Notes under the pieces: generated by a model | What the model was told of the DNA's origin: nothing | Database searches by the model: none | What the model saw: the letters and a program-made list of their open reading frames with translations, nothing else | Made by a program: the position numbers and the translations under genes | In this document: positions 7,526 to 15,440 of the stretch, piece after piece | Numbering within the stretch: position 1 is the stretch's first letter | Layout: each line of letters opens with the position of its first letter | Assembly (NCBI GenBank): GCA_021324445.1 | Contig: JAJPJC010000292.1 | Span: 1 to 38,550 of the forward strand | DNA length: 38,550 bases | DNA from: Isosphaeraceae bacterium | Lineage (GTDB): Bacteria > Planctomycetota > Planctomycetia > Isosphaerales > Isosphaeraceae | Reading direction: 5' to 3'

Positions 7526-8953
7526 TCATTTCAGCGGCAGGCCGGTCGCGACCATTTGTTGATCCTCGTAGAGCTGGGCGAGGATCAGGCTCCCATAGGA
7601 TGCGACGTGTTCGCCCGGTTTGAGGCCCTTTTCGACGACGACGTGGTCGTCGCGCTCCTCGGCGATCTCGAGCTTGCGCCGCTCGAACTTGGCGAGATCC
7701 TGGGTCGAGGATTTCTCATCCCGGACGAACGCGTACTCCTGGCCGTTCATGACGACCATGGACGAACGCGGAACGACTGTGTAGCCCGAGACGGGGGGAA
7801 TCTCCACGGAGGCCCGCACCAGGAGATTGGACTTGAGCCTGCCGTCGATATTGGGCACGGTCGCCCGGATCTGGATTGCACGCGTATCCTTGGATACCTC
7901 GGGCGCGACGTACTGGACGCGGCCGAGAACCGTCTCGTCCAGGTAGGGGAACCGGATTTCCATCTCCTGTCCGATCTTCACCTTGATCTGATCGGCTTCG
8001 TACACGTTGACCCAAACGAACAGGTGCTCCAGGGGTGCGATGACCATCAGCACATCGTTGTTGTCATAGAGATTGCCCGGGACCACATCGCGATTGATCA
8101 CGACGCCATCGACCTGGGAGACCCGCGTCATCCGCGCCTTGTCAACGACATCACCCATTTGATCGAACGAGGGGACCTTGGCCGGGTCGAGGTTCTGGAT
8201 CAAGCGGTCGATCTGGTCTTCCGGGACTTCGAACACCTCCAGCTTTTGACGCGCCGTCGACAGGGCCAGCCGGCTCTTGTTCTCGTCGTTGCGGGTATCG
8301 ACCAGGAGCTGCTCGGAAATGGCCTTGGTCTCGAAGAGCTTCTCGCGGAGCTTGCGCAAGGTGAGATCATGCTGCCACTGGACGTACGCGGTCTGGAAGT
8401 CGTTCTTGGCCGCGGCCAGATCGGTGCTGAACAGGTCCACCAGGGGATCCCCCTTCTTGACCTTCTGGCCCAGCTCGGCCCGGACCCGCTCGACGAGCGT
8501 ATCGAAGCGGGGCCGGATCTTGCTCAACGTGTTGGGGTCGTAGTCGGTGCGGCCCGGCAGCTCCAGCTTGATCGGCTGTTCCTGGGGCTGGACCGCGACC
8601 ACGACGATGCCCAGAGCCGTGGCTTCCTCGGAACTAACCCGCACCAATCCATCCCAGGCCGGACGCGGCTTGAGCGGGGTCGGCGTGGGTGGGGGCGCGG
8701 CCGCCGGCTCGCTGGTCTCCGGCGCATGGTGTCGGACATAGGTCAGCAACTGGTCGGCGTCCCGTCGCACCCGGTCGGGCCCGACCCTGTAGGCATAATA
8801 CGCCCCGCCGGCCGCTCCGCCCAGGAGCAAGACCAGGATGAGCTTACCGAATATCGACTTCCGGCGTTTGGGCGGTGGATTGGCCGGGGGGCCGTCCCGC
8901 GTGGTGACCGCCGGTGGTGCAATCGGACCGTTTTCGGTTTCGAGAGTGCTCAT
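7526..8953 (-). CDS. RND efflux periplasmic adaptor (HlyD/CusB type)
   Basis: A 475-residue membrane-fusion protein. It has a short cytoplasmic Pro-rich N-terminus with 'PPKRRKS', one membrane anchor (about residues 36-55, 'ILVLLLGGAAGGAYYAY'), then the barrel-sandwich entry 'IKLELPGRTDYDPNTLSKI' followed by 'RPRFDTLVERVRAELGQKVKKGDPL', as in CusB/CzcB adaptors. An alpha-hairpin (about 190-240), a second lipoyl half 'VDGVVINRDVVPGNLYDNNDVLMVI', a beta-barrel and a C-terminal membrane-proximal domain follow. It bridges an inner-membrane RND pump and a TolC-like channel. It is divergent from the pump gene at 9241, with a shared 287-bp promoter region. It lacks an extra His/Met-rich metal-binding extension, so the metal cannot be named. 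No strong Shine-Dalgarno precedes the ATG. Confidence 0.9.
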   Translation of the reverse strand: MSTLETENGPIAPPAVTTRDGPPANPPPKRRKSIFGKLILVLLLGGAAGGAYYAYRVGPDRVRRDADQLLTYVRHHAPETSEPAAAPPPTPTPLKPRPAWDGLVRVSSEEATALGIVVVAVQPQEQPIKLELPGRTDYDPNTLSKIRPRFDTLVERVRAELGQKVKKGDPLVDLFSTDLAAAKNDFQTAYVQWQHDLTLRKLREKLFETKAISEQLLVDTRNDENKSRLALSTARQKLEVFEVPEDQIDRLIQNLDPAKVPSFDQMGDVVDKARMTRVSQVDGVVINRDVVPGNLYDNNDVLMVIAPLEHLFVWVNVYEADQIKVKIGQEMEIRFPYLDETVLGRVQYVAPEVSKDTRAIQIRATVPNIDGRLKSNLLVRASVEIPPVSGYTVVPRSSMVVMNGQEYAFVRDEKSSTQDLAKFERRKLEIAEERDDHVVVEKGLKPGEHVASYGSLILAQLYEDQQMVATGLPLK

Positions 8954-9240
8954 AGGATTTCGCGATCGCGCAGTGTGGCGATGGCCCGTTCTGGGGACGA
9001 TCCATCCCCGCGGAGCCGGTTCCCGTCAGGGCGAACGCATCAACTCCGATTATGGGGGACCGCCCTCGATCTGTAAAGCCGTCAGGCCGCGGCCGCGCCG
9101 GGAATGGGGAGGTTCAGCCCGGGCCGCGCGCCGTCGTTCTCGCGGAAGGAGCTTTGCTTGTCCCCTCGACGAAAGTAAGATGGAACTCGATGACTTGACC
9201 GGTCCCCGCTCCCCGCGCACATCGACGAGGACGCACAGTC
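8954..9240. promoter_or_regulatory. Shared divergent promoter region, adaptor / RND pump
   Basis: A 287-bp gap between divergently transcribed adaptor and pump genes. It must contain promoters for both, since nothing upstream of either is co-directional. I could not identify a clear sigma-70 hexamer pair or a dyad operator by eye. Confidence 0.4.
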
Positions 9241-12200
9241 ATGGTCCGCGCGATCATCACCTGGAGCCTGCACAACCGGCTGATCGTCCTCCTGGGCACG
9301 CTGTTGCTGGTGGTGACGGGCCTGTACTGCGCGTACCACCTCAACGTCGAAGCCTATCCCGACCCGACGCCGCCGCTGGTCGAGGTGATCACGCAGAACC
9401 CGGGAGCCAGCCCCGAGGAAATCGAGCGCCTGATCACCATCCCGATCGAGATCGCCCTCAATGGCATGCCCGGACTCGTCCATCTGCGCAGCACCACGCT
9501 GGCCGGGCTGAGCGACGTCAAGTGTGTTTTCAGCTACGACACCGATTACTGGAGAGCACGTCAGGAAGTGATCAATCGGATCGCCCTGATGACCAATCTC
9601 CCCCAGGGCGTGACTCCCAACCTTTCGCCCTGGAGTCCCACAGGCGAAATCGTCCGCTATGTGCTGGAAGGGCCGGGATATACGCTCAACGAGATCAAGG
9701 CCGTGCAGGACTGGGTGCTTGAGCGGCAGCTCAGGACCGTCCCGGGGGTGATCGATGTGTCCGGGTTCGGCGGCACGGTCAAGCAGTACCAGGTGCTGGT
9801 CGACCCCTGGCAGCTCGGTCATTACAACATCACGCTCCAGCAGGTTCAGGACGCCATCTCCAAATCGAATGCCAACATCGGCGGCGACATCCTCACGCTC
9901 GGGAGCCAGTCGCACAACGTGCGCGGGATCGGGTTGCTGGGAAAGGGTGAAGACCCACTCGACCCGGAGAAAGCGTCCCGTCGTGCTGAGCTCGTCGATC
10001 AGAAACTCGAGGACATCCGCAATGTCGTCATCACCCAGTACAAAGGGATTCCCATCCTGGTCAGTCACGTCGCCAGGGTGGTCGAGGGGCATCAGCCGCG
10101 GCTCGGTTTCGTGGGACGCAATCAGGAGAATGACGTCGTCGAAGGCATCGTCCTGATGCGGAAGTACGAGAAATCGCTGCCGGTGACCGATGCGGTGAAG
10201 GACAAGATCCTGGAGGTCCAGAAACGAAAGCTCCTCCCCGCCGGAATGCAGATCAAGATCTTCAACGAGCGCTCGGAACTGGTCCATGTGACCACGCATA
10301 ACGTGGTGCACAACCTGCTCATGGGGATGGGCCTGGTCATCGCCATCCTGTTCATCTTCCTGGGCGACCTCGCGAGTGCAGGGATCGTGGCCATCATGAT
10401 CCCCCTGGCGCTTTTGTTCTCGATCATGGTGCTGTATGTGCAAGGGAAGTCGGCCAACCTGCTCTCGATCGGTGCCGTGGACTTCGGGATCATCGTCGAC
10501 AGCTCGACGATCATCGTCGAGAACATCTACCGGCACATCACGGCCAAGAACGCCGACCGGTCGCGTCCCCTGATCGACCGGATCATCGACGCGTCCACCG
10601 AGATCGAACGCGCGCTGTTCTTCTCCACGACGATCATCGTCTGCGCGTTCATCCCGTTGTTCTCGATGACCGGGCCGGAAGGGGCCCTGTTCGGGCCGAT
10701 GGCCAACACCTACGCGTTTGCCATCTGCGGCGCCCTGCTGCTGGCGGTGACCCTCGCCCCGGTCCTCTGTTCGTTCTTCTTCGTGAACAAGCAGGAAGCC
10801 ACGGATACGTTCCTCGACAAGCTGATGAAGCTGCGCTACCTGCGGATGTTAGCTTGGGTGCTGTGCCATCGCGGGTTGACCCTGGCCGTGATGGGCTCGC
10901 TGTTCTGCTGGGCGCTGTACCTGATCCCGCACCTGGGCGCCATCTTCATGCCCCCCCTGGAAGAGGGGTACCTCTGGATCCGGGCGATCGTGCCCCGGAC
11001 GGTCTCGCGCGAATACGCGGCTTCGATCGCCCCCAGGCTGCGCGAGGTGATCGCCACGGTCCCCGAGGTCGATCGGGTCATCTCGCAGCTTGGCCGGCCC
11101 GATGACGGGACCGATGTGACCGGGTTCTTCAACCTGGAAATCGGCGCCCCGTTGAAGCCGATGGAACAGTGGCGGAAACGGCCGTTCCACCTCTTCGGCT
11201 TCCATCTCTGGGACCGGACGATCTCCCGGGAGGACATGGAAAAAGAGCTGATGGAGAAGTTCAAGCAGTTCCCCGGGATCAATTTCAACTTCTCCCAGTA
11301 CATCCGCGACAACGTGGAGGAGGCGCTCTCGGGGGTCAAGGGCGCGAACTCGGTCAAGATCGAGGGGACGGACCTGAACCAACTGGAGGTCCTGGGTCAG
11401 CGCTTGACCAAGATCTTGCAGGAGGTGCCCGGGATCGAGAACGTGGGGATGTTCCATGTCGTCGGCCAGCCCAATCTCCAGATCGAGATCGATCGCAGCC
11501 TCTGCGCCCGTCACGGCGTCAACGTGGCGGACGTCGAGAAAGTGGTGCAGGTGGCGATCGGCGGCGAGGCCTTCTCCCAGATGGTGGAGCGCGAGAAGCT
11601 CTTCGATATCGTCCTGAGACTGCCCCCCGAGCTGCGGAGCGATCCGGTGATCATCGGCCGGGTCCTGGTCGATGTCCCTGGTACTTCGGACGACAGTCCC
11701 GGCTACCGCATCCCGCTCTCGGCGTTGACGCAGATCAAGGCCCACAATCCCGGGGCCTCCTACATCTACCGGGAGAACAACCGCCGCTACCTGCCGATCA
11801 AGTTCAGCGTGCGCGACCGCGACCTGGCCTCGGCCATCGCCGAGGCCAAGCGGAAGGTGGACCACCCCGCGACCGGGGTCGTCCGCCCCGAGGGTTACGA
11901 GATCCGATGGTCCGGCGAATTCGAGCAGATGGAGCAGGCCAACTATCGCCTCCTGTTCATCATCCCGTTGTCGCTGGGCTTCATCATGATCCTGCTCTAC
12001 TCCATGTTTGCCTCGGTGAAGGACTGCTGGCTGGTGATGATCAACGTGCTCGAGGCGGCGATGGGCGGCGTCTTCGCGTTGTATGTCACGGGTACGCACT
12101 TCAGCATTTCGGGGGCCGTCGGCTTCGTGTCGGTCTTCGGCGTGGCCGTGCAGGACGGCGTGCTCCTGGTCACCTACCACAACCAGATGCGCGAGCGGGG

Positions 12201-12582
12201 CTACTCCGTGTGGGAGACCTGCATGCGGGGCACGGAGCTGCGGATTCGGCCGGTCGTCATGACCTCCTTGACCGCCGCCCTGGGGCTCTTCCCGGCCGCG
12301 ATCGCCACCTCGATCGGCTCGCAGGCGCAGAAGCCGCTGGCGGTCGTCGTGGTGGGGGCGATGTTCTGCACGCTGTTCCTGACCCGGTATATGATGCCGG
12401 TCCTCTACAGTTACTTCCCGGCGCCGCTGGGCCACGGCGCCGGAGAAGACGACCACCTCGTCGAAGGGACCAATTACAGCCGTTACTTCATGCACTACTT
12501 CCCCGACGAAGAAGGTGCCATCCCCAACAGCAGGCCGGAAAGCCACGAGGCCGCGGGCAACGGCCGGCAGCACGGTCCTTGA
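9241..12582 (+). CDS. RND efflux pump, heavy-metal (CusA/CzcA) subfamily
   Basis: An inner-membrane proton-driven exporter of 1113 residues. TM1 is at about 13-32, followed by the typical 'EAYPDPTPPLVEV' and 'GASPEEIERLITIPIE' of the HME subfamily. A large periplasmic loop and a TM2-6 cluster follow. TM4 reads 'DFGIIVDSSTIIVEN' with D414, D420 and E427; their spacing matches the TM4 acidic triad described for CzcA. A second periplasmic loop and the last TM cluster ('GAVGFVSVFGVAVQDGVLL') complete the fold. Residues Q971-D972 in that segment are unusual, since CzcA-like pumps commonly carry Leu-Asn there. The partners are the divergent adaptor and probably the TolC-like protein at 1259. The substrate could be a divalent metal, Cu(I)/Ag(I) or an organic cation; I cannot decide from sequence alone. 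Confidence 0.92.
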   Translation: MVRAIITWSLHNRLIVLLGTLLLVVTGLYCAYHLNVEAYPDPTPPLVEVITQNPGASPEEIERLITIPIEIALNGMPGLVHLRSTTLAGLSDVKCVFSYDTDYWRARQEVINRIALMTNLPQGVTPNLSPWSPTGEIVRYVLEGPGYTLNEIKAVQDWVLERQLRTVPGVIDVSGFGGTVKQYQVLVDPWQLGHYNITLQQVQDAISKSNANIGGDILTLGSQSHNVRGIGLLGKGEDPLDPEKASRRAELVDQKLEDIRNVVITQYKGIPILVSHVARVVEGHQPRLGFVGRNQENDVVEGIVLMRKYEKSLPVTDAVKDKILEVQKRKLLPAGMQIKIFNERSELVHVTTHNVVHNLLMGMGLVIAILFIFLGDLASAGIVAIMIPLALLFSIMVLYVQGKSANLLSIGAVDFGIIVDSSTIIVENIYRHITAKNADRSRPLIDRIIDASTEIERALFFSTTIIVCAFIPLFSMTGPEGALFGPMANTYAFAICGALLLAVTLAPVLCSFFFVNKQEATDTFLDKLMKLRYLRMLAWVLCHRGLTLAVMGSLFCWALYLIPHLGAIFMPPLEEGYLWIRAIVPRTVSREYAASIAPRLREVIATVPEVDRVISQLGRPDDGTDVTGFFNLEIGAPLKPMEQWRKRPFHLFGFHLWDRTISREDMEKELMEKFKQFPGINFNFSQYIRDNVEEALSGVKGANSVKIEGTDLNQLEVLGQRLTKILQEVPGIENVGMFHVVGQPNLQIEIDRSLCARHGVNVADVEKVVQVAIGGEAFSQMVEREKLFDIVLRLPPELRSDPVIIGRVLVDVPGTSDDSPGYRIPLSALTQIKAHNPGASYIYRENNRRYLPIKFSVRDRDLASAIAEAKRKVDHPATGVVRPEGYEIRWSGEFEQMEQANYRLLFIIPLSLGFIMILLYSMFASVKDCWLVMINVLEAAMGGVFALYVTGTHFSISGAVGFVSVFGVAVQDGVLLVTYHNQMRERGYSVWETCMRGTELRIRPVVMTSLTAALGLFPAAIATSIGSQAQKPLAVVVVGAMFCTLFLTRYMMPVLYSYFPAPLGHGAGEDDHLVEGTNYSRYFMHYFPDEEGAIPNSRPESHEAAGNGRQHGP

Positions 12583-12650
12583 TCGGCGCCGTGCCGGTCC
12601 GTGACGTTGGTCGTGCCGCGAGGGACGGCCGCGATCCCGATCGGCCGGGT

Positions 12651-13125
12651 TCAAGGCCCGATCGAGACCCCGGGTGCCAGGGGCGGTCGGACCGGCGGAG
12701 CCAGCCAGGCTCCGGCCTGATCCTGGACGACGCGCGGTGTCAGCGGGACGGCTTCGTTGGCCACCCACGGCCAGAGGCGGCTGCGGTCGGACAACCGGCG
12801 CACCACTTCGGCGAGGTCCGCGGTCTCCCTGGCGATCGCGATCTGGGGTTCCGAGCCGGTCGGCTGGGCCGTCAGTTCTCGGGCATGATCCCGGTACGGC
12901 TGGCAGCCCAGGAATTGGGCCAGGTCCTCAAGTCGTCCGATCAAGTTGTCTGCGGCCTGGCGGGCGGGTACGGCCTCACAGGGTGAGGGGATCGACCAGG
13001 TCGGCGCCCAGGCCGAAACGGCAGGCCCGCCAGCGATTCTGCCGCACCAGGATCGGCTGGGGCTCGGGCCCGGCCTCGCCGCCGTCGATCTCCTCGGCCG
13101 GCGACCGGACCAGACATTGGATGGA
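12651..13125 (-). pseudogene. C-terminal remnant of carboxylate-amine ligase (GCS2/YbdK family), frameshifted
   Basis: Two adjacent minus-strand frames join into the C-terminus of a YbdK/EgtA-type glutamate-cysteine ligase-like enzyme. The first gives 'IQCLVRSPAEEIDGGEAGP' and 'VRQNRWRACRFGLGADLVDP' and hits a stop at 12976-12978. The second, one base out of phase, continues 'EAVPARQAADNLIGRLEDL', 'HARELTAQ' and 'IAIARETADLAEVVRRL', ending at 12651. 'NRWRAxRxGLxAxLVD' and 'ETxDLxxVV' are characteristic of the family's last 150 residues. Removing the extra A at 12978 restores one frame. The catalytic N-terminal two-thirds are absent: upstream of about 13125 the translation no longer resembles the family. 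It is a truncated, frameshifted relic, or a degraded copy of an intact gene elsewhere. Confidence 0.72.
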
Positions 13126-13248
13126 AGTTGTGCGTCCGTCTGGGGTTCGGCGGCCTGGCGCGCCTCGAAAGGGGTCGCTTACGGACTCCCGTCCCGTCGA
13201 CAGCCCTGATTCGGTCATTCCATGATCAGCAATGAATGTGCCAACTCG

Positions 13249-13926
13249 TCACGATCGCGAACCGGCGTCGTGCCCTCCCGCGTCACCGTCCGGGGCCGAT
13301 CGCGGGACGCCTGAGCGGCTTCCCGGCTCCGAGCGCCGGGCCACCAGCCGCATCAAGCCCCAGAGCCAGTTGATCTTGAAGCGGCGGGTCTCGACGACAT
13401 CAAACCCGGCCTGTTCGAGCAGGCTGCGGCAGGCGCCGACGGTGTAAGCGCGGTGGAAGCCAGGGTCGGTCAGCCGCAGCCAGAGCGAGCAGAGCTTGCA
13501 GGTCAGGTAGTCGTCGCACCAATCCGTCAGCGTCAGGAGTCCCTCCGGCCGCAGCACGCGGCGGATCTCCGTCAGGGTCGCCTCGGGCGCCGGGAACATG
13601 TGGAAGGCGTTCGTGCAGAGCACCTGGTCGAAGGACTCACTCGCCAGCGGGATCCGCGCCGCGTCCCCCTGAACACGCCAGCCCAATCCCCGCACCAGCA
13701 TGCCGCGGCTGAGGTCCATGCCGATGATCCGCAAGGGGGATGGTCGGTCCGCGATCCTCCGTGCCAGCTCACCGGTTCCTGCCGCCAGGTCGAGCACCCA
13801 ATCGCCCGGACGCAGGGTGAAGCCATCGAGAGTCGCCCGCAGGGTCGACTCGGTATAAGCTCCCCAGCGCTGGTTGTAGAGGGGGGCCAGGCGGTCGTAC
13901 TGAGCCTGGGCTGGCAGAGGCTTCAT
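13249..13926 (-). CDS. Class I SAM-dependent methyltransferase (UbiE/Methyltransf_11 type)
   Basis: A 225-residue cytosolic methyltransferase. Motif I is 'VLDLAAGTGELARR' (residues 44-57), motif II 'RIIGMDLSRGML' contains the acidic residue for the SAM ribose, then come 'GDAARIPLASESFDQVLCTNAFHMF' (motif IV region) and 'LTEIRRVLRPEGLLTLTDW' (post-motif). The start 'MKPLPAQAQYDRLAPLYNQRW' is typical of the UbiE-like group. The tail (about 200-225) is Arg/Ser/Gly-rich and may be a run-on extension. The acceptor substrate is not predictable. It lies downstream of the candidate selenoprotein gene, with a terminator-like hairpin between them, so it is probably transcribed separately. Confidence 0.85.
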   Translation of the reverse strand: MKPLPAQAQYDRLAPLYNQRWGAYTESTLRATLDGFTLRPGDWVLDLAAGTGELARRIADRPSPLRIIGMDLSRGMLVRGLGWRVQGDAARIPLASESFDQVLCTNAFHMFPAPEATLTEIRRVLRPEGLLTLTDWCDDYLTCKLCSLWLRLTDPGFHRAYTVGACRSLLEQAGFDVVETRRFKINWLWGLMRLVARRSEPGSRSGVPRSAPDGDAGGHDAGSRS

Positions 13927-13940
13927 CGTGGTGAAGACGG

Positions 13941-13969
13941 CACGACCCGGGCGACAAGCCCGGGTCGTG
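13941..13969. terminator. Perfect 11-bp hairpin between two minus-strand genes
   Basis: CACGACCCGGG (13941-13951), a 7-nt loop, then CCCGGGTCGTG (13959-13969). It lies 67 bp downstream of the stop of the thioredoxin-like gene (14036) and 15 bp upstream of the methyltransferase start. Stem strength and position suggest a factor-independent or bidirectional terminator, though no U tract follows on the minus strand. It may also be a copy of a dispersed palindromic repeat. Confidence 0.6.
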
Positions 13970-14035
13970 AGGGGAAATTGGGTCGGGTCGGTGGTGTTGG
14001 AAAACGGTTGCCCCCCGACAGGAGGGCCCTTCGGT

Positions 14036-14593
14036 TCAATCGCCCAGGATCTTGGGGATGTCGGCCACGATGGTCTGGATGTCCTTGTCGGTCAGGTCAC
14101 CCTTGTAGCCGTGGTTGACCTTGACCTTGTGCTGCGTCCACATCAGGACCGTGACATCCGCATCCTTGGCTAACTCGTAGTCGGGAGGTCCACCGGGTTC
14201 TCCATACATCGTCAGTGGAACATGCTGGATGCCGGCATCCTTGGCCAGCTTCCTGAGTTCCGCCGTAGTCGGCTCCTTCTGCCTGGTCGTGATGACGACA
14301 AAGCTCTTGAGCCGGTCGTTTTCGCCAATCTTCCGATCAATTTGCTTGACCAAACTGGCCAAGGGCTCGGAGGTCTTGCGGGCGAAGACGCAGACCACCG
14401 GAGCCTCACCGTACTTTCAGCGGTAGCAGAGGGTTGTGCCCTTGTTCGGGCCGGTGATGTCGTCCACAAGGAACGGGTTGACGAAGTCGCCGGGCTTCAA
14501 GCCCGACTCCACGGCATCTCTCGCGAGGCTGGCCCCCACCGCGACGATGGAGACCACCACCGCGGAGAGGCCCAGAGCGAATCGCGATCGCAT
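14036..14593 (-). CDS. Thioredoxin-like exported protein with in-frame TGA at CxxC (candidate CxxU selenoprotein)
   Basis: Starting at the ATG at 14593 (AAGGAGA seven bases upstream), the frame gives a signal peptide ('FALGLSAVVVSIVAVGASLA'), then 'GLKPGDFVNPFLVDDITGPNKGTTLCYR' and a TGA at 14417-14419. The same frame then runs on uninterrupted for 126 codons: 'KYGEAPVVCVFARK', 'LKSFVVITTRQKEPTTAELRK', 'AGIQHVPLTMYGEP', 'LAKDADVTVLMWTQHKVKVNH', 'DKDIQTIVADIPKIL'. Read through, it is a 185-residue protein with a thioredoxin-like fold. Residues 56-59 are Cys-Tyr-Arg-(TGA), which falls on the second Cys of the CxxC that related planctomycete proteins carry. Selenocysteine is the attractive reading; a nonsense mutation or sequencing error (TGC or TGT to TGA) is the alternative. 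A 42-nt stem-loop follows the TGA. Periplasmic redox activity is inferred. Confidence 0.7.
14364..14405 (-). promoter_or_regulatory. Stem-loop 12 nt downstream of the in-frame TGA (candidate SECIS)
   Basis: In the mRNA, bases 12-28 after the UGA (GGCUCCGGUGGUCUGCG) pair with bases 37-53 (CGCAAGACCUCCGAGCC). There are about 15 Watson-Crick pairs, two mismatched positions and a bulged A, closing an 8-nt apical loop. If the last G-C pair opens, the loop starts with GU. Bacterial SECIS elements lie immediately 3' of the UGA inside the coding sequence, with the apical loop roughly 16-37 nt away; here it begins at 29. The folding was done by hand, and GC-rich coding DNA can form such stems by chance. 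Confidence 0.4.
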
Positions 14594-14665
14594 GGGATTC
14601 TCCTTGGATGGACCCGACCGGAGATTTCCCTGGTTCCAGTGTCGCGACCGGGGCGCGGCTGTCAA

Positions 14666-14693
14666 GTGGGGAGGATTCCTGAGAGATCCCCAC
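14666..14693. repeat. Inverted repeat upstream of the thioredoxin-like gene
   Basis: GTGGGGA (14666-14672) pairs with TCCCCAC (14687-14693) around a 14-nt loop. It lies 73 bp upstream of the minus-strand start at 14593 and could be an operator or 5'-UTR hairpin. Nothing identifies a regulator. Confidence 0.3.
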
Positions 14694-14789
14694 CAGGCGT
14701 TTTTCCCGAAGACATAGTGGCTCCCGGGCCGACGGAGGAGCTGATCGGTGTGTCCGCGCACCGCATCTTGCACCGAGGAGGGAGCCACC

Positions 14790-15035
14790 CTGTCCACGCA
14801 GTCGATCCTCACCTGGGTCGTCATCGCCACCAGTCGTCTCCCACCCAGCCAGTCCCAGACTCTGGCAATCCTGGTCGCCGCCGCGCTTCGATGCGAGCGA
14901 CCTCATCTCGCCCAGATCGGTCGCGGCATGGCCGGGCCCATCACCGCCAAGAGAGCCATCAAGCGGGCCTGGCGGTTCACCGGCAATGAGCGGATTGAAG
15001 TCGCCGACGGCATGAGGCGCGTCAAGGGGGCGCGT
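14790..15035 (+). pseudogene. Transposase N-terminal fragment (IS4-like)
   Basis: The plus-strand translation reads 'LSTQSILTWVVIATSRLPPS', 'TLAILVAAALRCERPHLAQIGRGM', 'ITAKRAIKRAWRFTGNERIEVADGM' before losing coherence. The block 'AKxxIKRxWRFxxNxRVxxxDxM' is the start of many IS4-type transposases in planctomycetes. A Shine-Dalgarno-like GAGGAGGGA precedes CTG at 14790, where a start codon would be expected, so even the start appears mutated. The DDE catalytic core is missing: after about 80 codons the sequence turns into a SnoaL-gene fragment and repeats. It is a dead insertion-sequence remnant marking past rearrangement. Confidence 0.55.
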
Positions 15036-15072
15036 CAAGGGGCCGTGAGCGCCGGCTCGAGTCTGGGCCGGA

Positions 15073-15140
15073 TCAATCCGCGAGCAGCCCCACCGGCCGC
15101 AGCACGGTGGCCGGGTCCCAGTCGATCCGCTCGCGGAGGC
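15073..15140 (-). pseudogene. 3'-end fragment of a SnoaL-like gene
   Basis: The minus-strand translation 'LRERIDWDPATVLRPVGLLAD' followed by a stop at 15073 closely parallels the C-terminus of the intact SnoaL-like protein at 15473-15910 ('ACERIYWDQATVLRQVGLLKD'). DNA similarity covers about 65 bp including the stop codon and then ends. It is the last 20-odd codons of a second copy, the rest having been lost, probably during the rearrangement that also left the adjacent transposase fragment. Confidence 0.6.
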
Positions 15141-15247
15141 CACCCACCTCCGCCCGCCCAGATGTCCTATAATCCCGGCAAGCGATCGTCTGCGCCGACT
15201 TCTCGAATCCGAGGATTGAGGATGCACCCGCACGCCGGACACCATCC

Positions 15248-15440
15248 AAAAGCGACGGAACGAACCCAGGCCCGGGACGCAGGTCCGGCCGCGTCCGCGC
15301 TGTGAAAGCGGCCGAACGAACCCAGCGAGAGGGGATCTGGGCAAGATGGATCAACCTGTCATCGCGTGAGCGGGAAGGGGGGCGCCTTACGGATACAAAA
15401 CGGATCGAACGAACCCAGCAACAGGCAGGCTGGGCAAGCG
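15248..15440. repeat. Three degenerate copies of a GAACGAACCCAG repeat
   Basis: Copies begin near 15250, 15305 and 15398. All share AAA-CG-GAACGAACCCAG; copies 2 and 3 also share CTGGGCAAG about 20 bp later, so CCCAG and CTGGG can pair into a hairpin. Read on the minus strand the core is CTGGGTTCGTTC. Spacing is unequal (about 55 and 93 bp) and the intervening sequence differs. This is a non-coding dispersed or tandem repeat between the SnoaL fragment and the intact SnoaL gene. Confidence 0.55.

Noticed and set aside
7502..9076. Long plus-strand frame opposite the adaptor gene
   Set aside because: Asp/Leu/His-rich antisense translation without domain signals; the minus strand gives a clear HlyD/CusB protein.
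10849..12768. 639-codon open frame on the minus strand opposite the RND pump gene
   Set aside because: It is the mirror of a high-GC coding region; the translation is rich in Asp, His, Arg and Gly with no family features, while the plus strand encodes a clear RND pump.
15248..15440. CRISPR-like array
   Set aside because: Only three degenerate copies with unequal spacing, and no cas genes in the window.
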